This document shows, piece by piece, positions 1-6,739 of a DNA stretch of 9,328 nucleotides (positions are counted from its first letter, which is position 1; each line of letters opens with the position of its first letter). Made by a program: the position numbers and the translations under genes. The notes under the pieces are model-generated. The model saw nothing but the letters and a program-made list of their open reading frames with translations. It made no database searches and had not been told where the DNA came from. The stretch is taken from the NCBI GenBank assembly GCA_029557025.1, contig JAKPRU010001150.1, positions 1 to 9,328 on the forward strand, written 5' to 3'. The stretch comes from Candidatus Omnitrophota bacterium. GTDB lineage: Bacteria; Hinthialibacterota; Hinthialibacteria; Hinthialibacterales; JAKPRU01.

Positions 1-641
1 AGGACCTCAAGATGCCGATCAGGATTGAGCGGATCGCGGATTCCCACCTGCCAGCCCTCCTGCTCCGGGGGTGCGCCCAGCGCATAAAATGTGCTTCCGC
101 CCGCATTGATGAATGCAGAGGTAATCCCGTTGCACCGAAGAATCCCAGTGATGGCATCGACAGCATAACCTTTCCCGATCCCTCCCAGATTGATTTCGAT
201 CCCCGGCAGATCAAACTGGATCGTTCGTCGTTCGGGATTCAGATGGACATGATGCATGCCCGTTCGCGATAAGGCGTCGGCGAGGGTGTCGGCATCAGGT
301 ACGGTCCCCGTTTTGCGGAAAAACTGCCAGGCTCGCACAAGCGGATGGATGGTAATATCGAATGCCCCGCCGGTTTCTTCATGGAGTTGTTTGCTGAACT
401 GTAGAACACGGAACAGCCCCGGTTCTACAATCACTTCTTCTTGTGTTGCACGGGCGTTGATCCCGGAGATTTCGCTGGTGATATTGAATACACTCATCTG
501 GTGTTCGAGCCGGTCGATTTCTTCCAGCGCCAGTTCGGCCGCCCAGTGCAGGCGCGCCTTGTTGTCGCCATATAAAAGCAGAGAAAACTCCGTCGCCATG
601 GCGCGGTGATGCACTTCAAGGAAGGCAGGATTAGACGACAT
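1..641 (-). CDS. ApbE-like FAD:protein FMN transferase, N-terminal part (C-terminus outside the window)
   Basis: ApbE-family enzymes transfer FMN from FAD to a Ser/Thr of target flavoproteins such as NqrB/RnfG-type subunits. I read 213 codons on the minus strand with no stop, so the C-terminal part lies beyond base 1. Family landmarks in order: the opening AMATEF at residues 14-19, MSVFNITSEISGIN (49-62), GGAFDITIHPL (91-101), the hallmark INLGGIGKGYAVDA (150-163) and INAGGSTFYALG (178-189), which contribute to FAD and metal binding. The ATG at 641 follows AGGACGGAG. It is the first possible start after an in-frame TGA about 12 codons upstream, so no signal peptide or lipobox can be encoded. 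Many ApbE proteins are exported lipoproteins, so this one is probably cytoplasmic or a short variant. It is divergent from the MFS transporter. The family call is firm; the target protein is unknown. Confidence 0.9.
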   Translation of the reverse strand, partial: MSSNPAFLEVHHRAMATEFSLLLYGDNKARLHWAAELALEEIDRLEHQMSVFNITSEISGINARATQEEVIVEPGLFRVLQFSKQLHEETGGAFDITIHPLVRAWQFFRKTGTVPDADTLADALSRTGMHHVHLNPERRTIQFDLPGIEINLGGIGKGYAVDAITGILRCNGITSAFINAGGSTFYALGAPPEQEGWQVGIRDPLNPDRHLEV

Positions 642-687
642 CGACTCCGTCCTATTGGGGGTGATACGGAATAGGAATCATTGAATC

Positions 688-786
688 ACAGGCTTGTTCA
701 AGCGCCAATGGGCAGCCCCGTCCCAAGAAAGCTCGCCCACAAGCGTCCTTGCGAGCCTTCCTCCGGTCCCGCCGGAGGGAGGCTCC
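688..786. repeat. Cluster of hairpins between apbE-like and MFS genes, possible palindromic repeat element
   Basis: Three hairpins lie side by side. GCTTG/CAAGC is at 692-703 with a 2-base gap. GCTCGC (731-736) pairs with GCGAGC (751-756), with an inner AAG/CTT. A strong 14-bp stem, GAGCCTTCCTCCGG (753-766) with CCGGAGGGAGGCTC (772-785), has one G-U pair and a 5-base loop. The second and third share bases 753-756, so only one can form fully. No T run follows, so this is not an ordinary terminator. I infer a REP-like mobile repeat or a structured leader; copy number elsewhere in the genome is unknown. Confidence 0.5.
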
Positions 787-820
787 AATTCACCGCACTT
801 GACCTGGAATGTTTCACCTG

Positions 821-854
821 TTTGACTCGTTGACCTTCGATTGCCTGAGTCAAA
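821..854 (+). promoter_or_regulatory. Inverted repeat upstream of the MFS gene, possible operator
   Basis: TTTGACTC (821-828) and GAGTCAAA (847-854) form a perfect 8-bp inverted repeat around an 18-base centre, ending 26 bases before the MFS start codon. Further TTGACC words sit at 799-804 and 830-835. None of the TTGAC words has a convincing -10 box at the right distance. The repeat may be a regulator binding site or a stem in the leader; this is inference from symmetry and position. Confidence 0.35.
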
Positions 855-880
855 GGCACGGAAAAAAGCAGGAGTGAACC

Positions 881-2206
881 ATGAATCGAGCGGCAGGGCA
901 AAGTGAGGGAGGTTCCGGTGTTCCGGGTGTTTCCCAGATTCAGATGTGGCTGGCGCTTGTCGCGGCATTGCTGGGATGGATGTTCGATGGAATGGAGATG
1001 AGCATTTATGGAGTGATAGCCCGGCCTGCCCTGATCGATCTCATGCCGGGCCGCACGGATGCCGAGGTGAAGTGGATTTTGAGCCTGACCTTTGCGCTGT
1101 TTTTGTGGGGCGCGGCAGTGGGCGGTGTGATTTTCGGGCGGCTGGGAGACAAGATCGGCCGTGTGCAGACCCTGATGCTGACCGTATTGGTATATGCCGG
1201 ATTTACCGCCCTGTCGGCGTTTGCGCGTAATTGGCAGCAACTGGCCATCTGCCGATTCATGGGCGCATTGGGTATGGGGGGCGAATGGGGCGCAGGAGTA
1301 GCGTTGATTATGGAGACGTGGCCGGAAAAGAATCGCCCTCTGCTGGCGGGGCTTGTCGGCAGCGCCTCCAATGCGGGCTTCTGGATTGGGGCCACGCTGG
1401 CACGGATTATTCAGGGGATTGCAGATTATGAGTCGAGTTGGTTTCAATCCGTCATCCCCATCGAGAGTACGGCGCAGAGCTGGCGATGGGTGCTTCTGGC
1501 GGGGATTTCCCCGGCGATCATTGCGATTCTGGTCCGGCTTTTTGTAAAGGAACCGCCACGCTGGATTCAGTCCAGGGAGAAGAAAGAATCGTCCTCATTG
1601 CGCGAGTTGTTTTCGCGTCCGTTCTTACGGGAGACAGTTTGCGCCTCCCTGCTTTCGACCGTGGCATTGCTGGGAACCTGGGGTTCATTTCTCTGGTTGG
1701 CGTCTTATGTAAGCAGCATAACCGTCGAGCCGAGTGCGCCGGGCATCGTGGCGCAATGGCAGGGGTATGGACAGGTTGTGGGCGGCATACTGGGCGGTTT
1801 GGTGGGATATTGGATCAGCCGTCGGACCTCCTACGCCGGGCTGTGTGTACTGGCTTGGGCCTCTGTTGTCGCGCTATACGGATTGCACAATGAATTTGGG
1901 ATGTCGATGTGCCTGTGGGGGATTTTTGCGGGCCTGTGGGTCACCGCGTTTTTCGGCTGGCTGCCGCTTTATATTCCCGAACTGTTCCCGACCCGGATTC
2001 GAGTTACCGGAGAGGGCTTCTGTTACAACGTCGGGCGGATCATTGCGGGATTCGGGGTCCTGGGAGCGGGCGCTCTGGCCGGGATGTTCGGCGAGGGAGC
2101 GCAGGGATTTCAGAAAGGAGGAATGGTGATGGCAACAATTTACCTGTTCGGTTTGATCGTGATCTATTTCTCCCCTGAGACGAAAGGGAAACCGCTTCCG
2201 GATTGA
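881..2206 (+). CDS. MFS transporter, metabolite:H+ symporter type
   Basis: A 441-residue inner-membrane transporter of the major facilitator superfamily, of usual length for the 12-helix metabolite:H+ symporter/sugar-porter-like branch (aromatic acid, sialate and lactate carriers). Visible landmarks: the first helix with GWMFDGME around Asp36; the motif-A loop GRLGDKIGR at residues 86-94; the branch-typical RFMGALGMGGEWGAG (125-139) in the helix 4-5 region; a central hydrophilic loop near residues 220-245 with KEPPRWIQSREKKE; LYIPELFPTRIRVTGEG in the C-terminal half; and a PETKGK tail. The ATG at 881 follows AGCAGGAG at good spacing, and the first ~20 residues are a polar cytoplasmic lead. 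It stands alone, divergent from the apbE-like gene and 153 bp before cdsA. The substrate cannot be read from the sequence; an organic acid or sugar acid is the family expectation. Confidence 0.9.
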   Translation: MNRAAGQSEGGSGVPGVSQIQMWLALVAALLGWMFDGMEMSIYGVIARPALIDLMPGRTDAEVKWILSLTFALFLWGAAVGGVIFGRLGDKIGRVQTLMLTVLVYAGFTALSAFARNWQQLAICRFMGALGMGGEWGAGVALIMETWPEKNRPLLAGLVGSASNAGFWIGATLARIIQGIADYESSWFQSVIPIESTAQSWRWVLLAGISPAIIAILVRLFVKEPPRWIQSREKKESSSLRELFSRPFLRETVCASLLSTVALLGTWGSFLWLASYVSSITVEPSAPGIVAQWQGYGQVVGGILGGLVGYWISRRTSYAGLCVLAWASVVALYGLHNEFGMSMCLWGIFAGLWVTAFFGWLPLYIPELFPTRIRVTGEGFCYNVGRIIAGFGVLGAGALAGMFGEGAQGFQKGGMVMATIYLFGLIVIYFSPETKGKPLPD

Positions 2207-2271
2207 GGCCGGTCCGAGAGCGGGGGTGTCTTGCCTCCGAATTTCGGCATTTTTGTGCGAAGCCGGTGGCA

Positions 2272-2323
2272 TTCAATTTCATTCTGGAATTTGGAATAAT
2301 GTTCTAAATTATTTCAAAGTTCC
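2272..2323 (+). promoter_or_regulatory. AT-rich hairpin overlapping a possible promoter upstream of cdsA
   Basis: GGAATTTGGAATAAT (2286-2300) pairs with ATTATTTCAAAGTTCC (2308-2323) over 15 base pairs, with one bulged G (2319), one G-U pair and a 7-base loop. The element ends 36 bases before the chosen cdsA ATG. No T run follows, so it is a poor terminator for the MFS gene. A weak -35-like TTCAAT (2272-2277) stands 17 bases before AATAAT (2295-2300), a 5/6 match to a -10 box, which would place the palindrome over the -10. Operator, leader stem and promoter readings are all inference. Confidence 0.35.
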
Positions 2324-2359
2324 GATTCGGATGTGTACTGGAACGAAAGGACCTGTTCC

Positions 2360-3199
2360 ATGCATAAACGCCGTCTTCTGACGGGACTGGCTGCGATTCC
2401 GGTTTTCTTGGTCTGTCTCTTTCATCCACTCGGGACGGAGTTTACCCTCCTGACAACCGTCCTGTTTGCGACCCTGTCCGCAATTGAGCTATGGCGCATT
2501 CTGGTGGATGACGACGGCAAGGTTGTGTTTTGCGGATTGCTTCTGGTCATTTGGGGATTGTTACTGGCCGCCTATTTTCGTTCCATAGACGGAACGATTA
2601 CCGTTTTGATTGTCGGGATATGGTTTGTGAGTTTCTTGTTGATCCTAGTGGGATGGCGAGATGGCCGTCGGATTCTGTCTTCGGCGTATTTTCTGGTTTT
2701 TTATCTTGCGGCTCCGCTGGCGGCCCTCGTGGCGATTCGTACCTCGGATGTCGGCGTTCAGCTCACCGGTTTTGTCATGTTGGTTTCCTGTGCCTGTGAT
2801 ACGGGCGGATATTACATTGGTTCCTTTTTCGGACGGAGAAGGTTGGCGCCGGCTCTCAGTCCGAACAAGACGGTTGAGGGCGGGATCGCCGGATTGTTGT
2901 TTTGCCTGCTGGGTGTGGCCGTTTGGGGGTTTCTCCAGGGATACTGGGTCGATCCCGGTCACTTATTCTGGATGCCGTTGGAACCGATGGCGTGGATGAA
3001 GGTCTTGGCTCTGGCGCTTATTGTGGGAGTATTGGCGCAGGTCGGCGATCTGCTGGAATCCATGCTGAAACGGGACGCGGGGGTGAAAGATTCCGGCAAT
3101 AATTCGACGGGGCACGGGGGGTATCTGGATATGTTGGATTCTCTGTTGTGGGCCTCTCCTGCGATGTTTCTCTTTGCTGTGCTGACCGGCCACCTGTGA
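2360..3199 (+). CDS. cdsA: Phosphatidate cytidylyltransferase (CDP-diglyceride synthase family)
   Basis: CdsA condenses CTP with phosphatidic acid to CDP-diacylglycerol, the precursor of bacterial phospholipids, in the inner membrane. The 279-residue length and multi-helix profile fit the family. Landmarks: CACDTGGYYIGSFFGRRRL (144-162), SPNKTVEGGIAG (167-178), and the C-terminal block GDLLESMLKRDAGVKDSG (229-246) followed by GHGGYLDMLDS (251-261). The signature usually reads close to KDFGNLIPGHGGVLDRIDS. Here it is KDSGNNSTGHGGYLDMLDS: the LIP step is NST and the normally invariant Arg is Met258, while Asp257 and Asp260 remain. The ATG at 2360 is chosen because AAAGGA (2346-2351) lies 8 bases upstream; an in-frame ATG at 2333 lacks a ribosome site. 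No lipid-synthesis genes adjoin it, so it could be a diverged paralog rather than the housekeeping copy. The family call is firm; activity is less certain. Confidence 0.88.
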   Translation: MHKRRLLTGLAAIPVFLVCLFHPLGTEFTLLTTVLFATLSAIELWRILVDDDGKVVFCGLLLVIWGLLLAAYFRSIDGTITVLIVGIWFVSFLLILVGWRDGRRILSSAYFLVFYLAAPLAALVAIRTSDVGVQLTGFVMLVSCACDTGGYYIGSFFGRRRLAPALSPNKTVEGGIAGLLFCLLGVAVWGFLQGYWVDPGHLFWMPLEPMAWMKVLALALIVGVLAQVGDLLESMLKRDAGVKDSGNNSTGHGGYLDMLDSLLWASPAMFLFAVLTGHL

Positions 3200-3239
3200 A
3201 TCAGGGGTCAAGAATCGGGAGTCAGGGATTGGGGACTGT
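3198..3239. repeat. 14-bp degenerate tandem repeat at the cdsA / ligase 3' junction
   Basis: Three consecutive 14-base units are visible: GAATCAGGGGTCAA (3198-3211), GAATCGGGAGTCAG (3212-3225) and GGATTGGGGACTGT (3226-3239). The cdsA stop (3197-3199) falls at the first unit and the stop of the convergent ligase gene (3222-3224) lies inside the second. The wording resembles a dispersed intergenic repeat I recall from other bacterial genomes. It has probably been captured as the last codons of the ligase gene. Confidence 0.55.
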
Positions 3240-4694
3240 GGCAGGCTCCAACGGATGAGATTCAGAGGCTGCTTCACGAGGTTCTCGATTCCAATTCTCG
3301 CCCAATGATTGCTGTGCCAGCCTTGTGCAACACGGGACTAATCCGAGCAACAGCCAAAGGCTCACTCCGATCTTGTCCGAAGGCCCCAGGTTGTTGAAAA
3401 AAGCATGAACCAGCAGGGAAACCATGGCGCCCTTGGCCCCGGCCAGGGTGCAGGAGATAAGCGGATCGTGCTCTCCCGGATCCTGTACCGTGGCCTCGCG
3501 GAAGAACAGATACAGCATAATCAGAAACGCGCTGATTCCGATGACACCGGTTTCGGCCATGATCTCCAGATACAGATTGTGCGCCCCCATACGCAATTCC
3601 TTGGAGTAAGCCATCCGGTACACAACATACTTGGGATACACGTCCGGATAGGCCCCGTATCCGACACCATGGATCGGTTCATCTTTCCACATGCTGATCG
3701 CCGCCAGCCATCGGTCCAGGCGGTCGTAATTGGCCACATACCCGATATCGGTGATGGTTCGCACACGCTCGATCACGAGTTTTCCGATGTCGGTGGATAG
3801 AATTACCACTACAGCGAGAAGGTCCAAAATCAGGAAAACCAGAAGGAGGTTCACGCCGGCCGATTTCTTGCGGAAATGCAGCAGAAAATACAACAACATG
3901 AACGCCACACTGATCCAGGCGGCCCGCACAAAAGTCAGCCCTACTGCCACCGCCACCACCAACGCCGCCAGATTCACCAGGGTGGCATAAATCCCCCGCA
4001 GATACCCCAGCCCGAACGAGATCAGGAACGACAACGAGATCACCAGGTAGGCCGCATAGATGCAATGATTCTCAAAAAACGGCTGGGCGATCTCATCGTA
4101 GATCCGAATCCCACCGACCACCTGGGTTCCCAATCCGTACATCACCAAAAGAAGATGGACCACGCCGCAAGTCCAGAACAGAACAATCAGGCGCTTGCGA
4201 TTCGTTACAAATAATTGGAGAAGAACATACCCGCCGAAAATGTATCCCGAATCCCGAATTAACGCTTTCACGGTACTGATCGGCTCGCGCGTAATCAGCA
4301 GGGAGGCATACATCACAAACACATACAGTCCCAGTCCCACATTGAGGGGGGATCGAATATATCGCAAGCGACCGGTCAACAGGATCACCAGCACTGTGGA
4401 CACAAACAGAATGGGCAATAATCCTTCGGTCGGCAACGTGATGGCATGAGTTCCGCCTCGGAGGTCGATTTCCACGGAAAATGCGATGAGGGCATAAAAC
4501 GCGAGGATCAGCCATTCCCGCAAGAATGTAAAGACGATCACCACGACCATGGCGCCCATCAAAGCAATCAGGATTTTCGGACGGGAGCCGAGGACGGCCA
4601 TAGCCAGGGCGAACGGAATCAGCCACACCAGGAGACGCAGGTCAAGCGATTGCCGGAGGGATTGCACAACAGATTGAGCCTTGTTCATTTCCAT
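3222..4694 (-). CDS. O-antigen ligase/polymerase family membrane protein (Wzy/WaaL-like)
   Basis: About 490 residues, strongly hydrophobic with roughly a dozen predicted membrane spans, matching the O-antigen ligase/polymerase superfamily that joins or polymerises undecaprenyl-linked glycans on the periplasmic side. Landmarks: PFFENHCIYAAYL (205-217), the TFVRAAWIS helix with Arg257 (254-262), then a large external loop containing RLDRWLAAISMWKDEP (325-340), HGVGYGAYPDVYPKY (342-356) and AHNLYLEIMAETG (371-383) with the family His372. The start at 4694 is chosen because the upstream extension to 4778 is only translated repeat DNA. An ATG six bases further in (4688), with GGCGGGG ending 6 bases before it, is equally possible. 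The last ~28 residues are hydrophilic and run into a tandem repeat. It is divergent from the co-polymerase gene and convergent with cdsA. Ligase versus polymerase cannot be decided from sequence. Confidence 0.85.
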   Translation of the reverse strand: MEMNKAQSVVQSLRQSLDLRLLVWLIPFALAMAVLGSRPKILIALMGAMVVVIVFTFLREWLILAFYALIAFSVEIDLRGGTHAITLPTEGLLPILFVSTVLVILLTGRLRYIRSPLNVGLGLYVFVMYASLLITREPISTVKALIRDSGYIFGGYVLLQLFVTNRKRLIVLFWTCGVVHLLLVMYGLGTQVVGGIRIYDEIAQPFFENHCIYAAYLVISLSFLISFGLGYLRGIYATLVNLAALVVAVAVGLTFVRAAWISVAFMLLYFLLHFRKKSAGVNLLLVFLILDLLAVVVILSTDIGKLVIERVRTITDIGYVANYDRLDRWLAAISMWKDEPIHGVGYGAYPDVYPKYVVYRMAYSKELRMGAHNLYLEIMAETGVIGISAFLIMLYLFFREATVQDPGEHDPLISCTLAGAKGAMVSLLVHAFFNNLGPSDKIGVSLWLLLGLVPCCTRLAQQSLGENWNREPREAASESHPLEPATVPNP

Positions 4695-4736
4695 CCCCGC
4701 CGTGATTCTCCCCCTTGTGAACCTACCCCACCCCGG

Positions 4737-4758
4737 CCCTCCCCGTAAACGGGGAGGG
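4737..4758. repeat. GC-rich palindrome in the ligase / co-polymerase spacer
   Basis: CCCTCCCCG (4737-4745) and CGGGGAGGG (4750-4758) form a perfect 9-bp stem with a TAAA loop. It lies about 45 bases upstream of the ligase start, reading along the minus strand. There is no adjoining T run on either side. This is probably one copy of a short dispersed intergenic palindrome. Confidence 0.6.
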
Positions 4759-4766
4759 AGCAAGGA

Positions 4767-4858
4767 CTTTCCCCTCATTTACCGAGATTCTTTCCCCCCG
4801 TTTGCCGAAATTCTTTCGCCCCGTTCACTCAAATCCTTTCCCCCCGTTTACGGGGGGA
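4767..4858. repeat. Four tandem degenerate 23-bp units ending in a GC-rich hairpin
   Basis: Units begin at 4767, 4790, 4813 and 4836 with an exact 23-base period. All begin CTTTC. Units 1-3 share the plan CTTTC, a C-rich run, then a TT/TC-containing middle and a GA-rich end; unit 2 continues as CCCCCGTTTGCCGAAATT. The fourth keeps CTTTCCCCCCGTTTAC, then switches to CGGGGGG, so CCCCCCG (4840-4846) can pair with CGGGGGG (4851-4857). There are no spacers between units, so this is not a CRISPR array. Together with the neighbouring palindromes it fills most of the 393-base spacer 4695-5087, in which I see no gene. Confidence 0.65.
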
Positions 4859-4901
4859 TTGAGGGGGGGGGTAGCGGTCAGCAGGCCCCTCACACCGGCT
4901 C

Positions 4902-4949
4902 TCTCCCGCAGGAAGAGGGAGAATTGGGTGGCACAGGTTTCCAGCCTGT
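4902..4949. repeat. Two further short palindromes (TCTCCC/GGGAGA and ACAGG/CCTGT)
   Basis: TCTCCC (4902-4907) pairs with GGGAGA (4917-4922) across 9 bases. Just downstream, ACAGG (4933-4937) pairs with CCTGT (4945-4949) across TTTCCAG. The phrase GGTGGCACAGGTTTCCAGCC is one I associate with dispersed intergenic repeats in deep-branching bacterial phyla; that link is from memory only. The remaining ~140 bases up to the co-polymerase start show no clear structure beyond an isolated TTGACG at 5017-5022 with no good -10 partner. Confidence 0.45.
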
Positions 4950-5087
4950 AGCTTCGACCGATTTGTGGACGCTACCGAGGCGGGATGTGTGTGTCAATGG
5001 AAGGGGTGAGCGCCGCTTGACGATTTCCACAGGACCACGCATCATTCCCCTGTAGTAAGTCGAGCCACTCCACTATAAAGGTGTCCT

Positions 5088-6665
5088 ATGAACGCCACAC
5101 CGCCTGCGTATGACCTGATCTCTTCGCTTCGAATTCTGTATCGACGGCGGAACCTGATTGTTGTCGGAACCTTTCTGATGACGGTGGTGGTGGCCATCGC
5201 CAGTCTGGTCTGGCCTCAAACCTGGCGAGCGGAGAGTTTTATCCTGGTAACAACGCCGGAGTTCAAGAATAAGTTGACTCTTCTTTCCCGGCCCCTGGAT
5301 GTTGTGGCTTACCGAAGCCTGTTGGCCGATCAGGCGATGCTTTCCACCGTATTGGAATGCCTGCGTTGGATGAACACCAATCTTCAAACCGTCTTGAACG
5401 ATACCGGCAAGAAGAAAATCCTCCTGGAAAACCTGGGGCTGAATGAAGGTGAGATCGACAATTATCGCCTTATTGAACGAACGAATTTGCCGAAACTGGC
5501 ACGGGTGATGTTCGAGGGAGCGCCGGAATTGTATTCGGAGGGAGCGGAGAGTCCGGGGTTACAGGACTCCTCCGATGTCCGGGTACGGTATTTGCGGCTT
5601 ATCAGCCAAATGAACGCGGATGAAATCGAAGCGGTTGTGACCATGGACGCACAGTTCCTGGCCGATCTGACCATATTCGATTTGAGAAAGATGCTTTCCG
5701 CAACAGTGACCAAGGTGAAGGAGACCAATCTGGAAACGGAATACTCACCGATTATTGATGTAAAAGGCGAGTTGGATACGGCTGCCGGGGCGAAGATGAT
5801 CACGAACCTGTGGGTCCGCTGTTTCCTGGATCGAGTGGAGCAGATTGTCCGGCAGGAGATTTTGAACCGGACAGGCCGGGTGGCGGAACGCGCGAGGGAG
5901 ATCGACGAACAGCTGCAGAAAGCGTACCAAGCGCTTCATGCCTTGCGGGCCTCTTCCGCTGTCGATGACCTGAAAGCGGAACTGGTCTCCAAACGGCTCC
6001 TGCTGTACGGGGTGGCGGAAACCCGCTCGGACCGCTCTGAGAAACAGAATGAGTTCAATCTGGAGGAGGAAAGTCTTCCGTTTCTGAGGGAATCTCTGCG
6101 TCATGAGTCGCTGATTTCATTTGAGATGCAACCCAACTACCCGGATGCGCTTCTCCCGCGACTTGCAGCAATGGAGAGGGTGCTCCAAGAGAAGAAAGCG
6201 CTTTTGAAACAGTTGGAGAGCGGAGAGGCTTCTTTAGAGCAAACTTCCAGTCGCAAGGCCGACCTGGCGGCGGAAATTGCCGAGATGGAAGTATCGACAA
6301 AGGAATTTCGCAACCAGACCACGACTTTAACCGGCGAAATCAACGAACTTCGGGGACGAGTGGAGACCGGAGAATCGGAACTCGAGGCGTTGCGCCGTGA
6401 AATCAGGATGCTGGAGAACCAGGCATCGACTCACCAGCGGCTGGTTCAGGAAGCGGATATGCTGATCGGCGGTATGAAAGAGGGCCAACGCTTCTCCGAT
6501 GTTCAGGCAGGAACCGCCGTGAAACCCGATAAGCGGGTGTCTCCGAAGCGGACATACATGACCCTTGGTGGAATGGTTGCAAGTTTTGTTCTCCTGTGCG
6601 GATTAGCTTTCTTCCTGCAAATCTGGCCGAAAATTACCGCCGAGAATAGAATTGGGGATATTTGA
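5088..6665 (+). CDS. Polysaccharide chain-length determinant / co-polymerase (Wzz/GumC-like)
   Basis: A 525-residue inner-membrane protein with the polysaccharide co-polymerase layout: a short cytoplasmic start, a first membrane helix near residues 22-42, a long periplasmic region, and a second helix near 491-512 preceded by AVKPDKRVSPKR (477-488), the proline/basic stretch typical before the second helix. The loop contains heptad-rich coiled-coil segments around 260-290 and 355-460 (EKKALLKQLESGEASLEQ is one stretch). These proteins set glycan chain length with a Wzy polymerase or assist export in an EPS system. The chain ends 13 residues after the second helix, so there is no fused tyrosine kinase with Walker motifs. 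AAAGGTG precedes the ATG at 5088. It is divergent from the Wzy-like gene; no glycosyltransferase, flippase or outer-membrane exporter lies in the window. The exact subfamily is uncertain. Confidence 0.87.
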   Translation: MNATPPAYDLISSLRILYRRRNLIVVGTFLMTVVVAIASLVWPQTWRAESFILVTTPEFKNKLTLLSRPLDVVAYRSLLADQAMLSTVLECLRWMNTNLQTVLNDTGKKKILLENLGLNEGEIDNYRLIERTNLPKLARVMFEGAPELYSEGAESPGLQDSSDVRVRYLRLISQMNADEIEAVVTMDAQFLADLTIFDLRKMLSATVTKVKETNLETEYSPIIDVKGELDTAAGAKMITNLWVRCFLDRVEQIVRQEILNRTGRVAERAREIDEQLQKAYQALHALRASSAVDDLKAELVSKRLLLYGVAETRSDRSEKQNEFNLEEESLPFLRESLRHESLISFEMQPNYPDALLPRLAAMERVLQEKKALLKQLESGEASLEQTSSRKADLAAEIAEMEVSTKEFRNQTTTLTGEINELRGRVETGESELEALRREIRMLENQASTHQRLVQEADMLIGGMKEGQRFSDVQAGTAVKPDKRVSPKRTYMTLGGMVASFVLLCGLAFFLQIWPKITAENRIGDI

Positions 6666-6727
6666 GTTGTCCAGGCCGCGATGTAAAAAGACCTCTTCTT
6701 TCCGGATGCTTTCGACGATTTTTCCGG

Positions 6728-6733
6728 TATAAT
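6728..6733 (+). promoter_or_regulatory. -10 box of the rnpB promoter
   Basis: A perfect TATAAT ends six bases before G6740, the inferred first base of the RNase P RNA, so +1 falls at the expected +7 distance. No convincing -35 hexamer is visible 16-18 bases upstream (region 6704-6712). Transcription would start 75 bases after the co-polymerase stop, giving rnpB its own promoter. Confidence 0.75.
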
Positions 6734-6739
6734 ATGCTT

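Noticed and set aside
678..968. 96-codon minus-strand frame through the apbE/MFS spacer
   Set aside because: It runs through repeat hairpins and the opposite strand of the MFS start; there is no family match or start signal.
698..1447. 249-codon minus-strand open frame opposite the MFS gene
   Set aside because: Composition is Gln/Pro/His/Arg-rich, as expected for an antisense shadow of a membrane protein gene, and its end is read through the hairpin cluster.
2333..2359. Longer cdsA start at 2333
   Set aside because: It has no ribosome site, whereas AAAGGA is well placed for the ATG at 2360, which also gives the usual basic N-terminus.
4695..4778. Longer start of the ligase-like gene at 4778
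   Set aside because: The extra 28 residues are translated repeat DNA (an Arg/Gly/Pro-rich stretch) and a better-placed start follows.
4767..4858. Possible CRISPR array
   Set aside because: The 23-bp units are directly adjacent without spacers and differ from one another; no cas genes are present.
4681..5055. 124-codon plus-strand frame in the ligase/co-polymerase spacer
   Set aside because: It is a translation of the palindromes and the 23-bp tandem units; composition is repetitive and there is no ribosome site.
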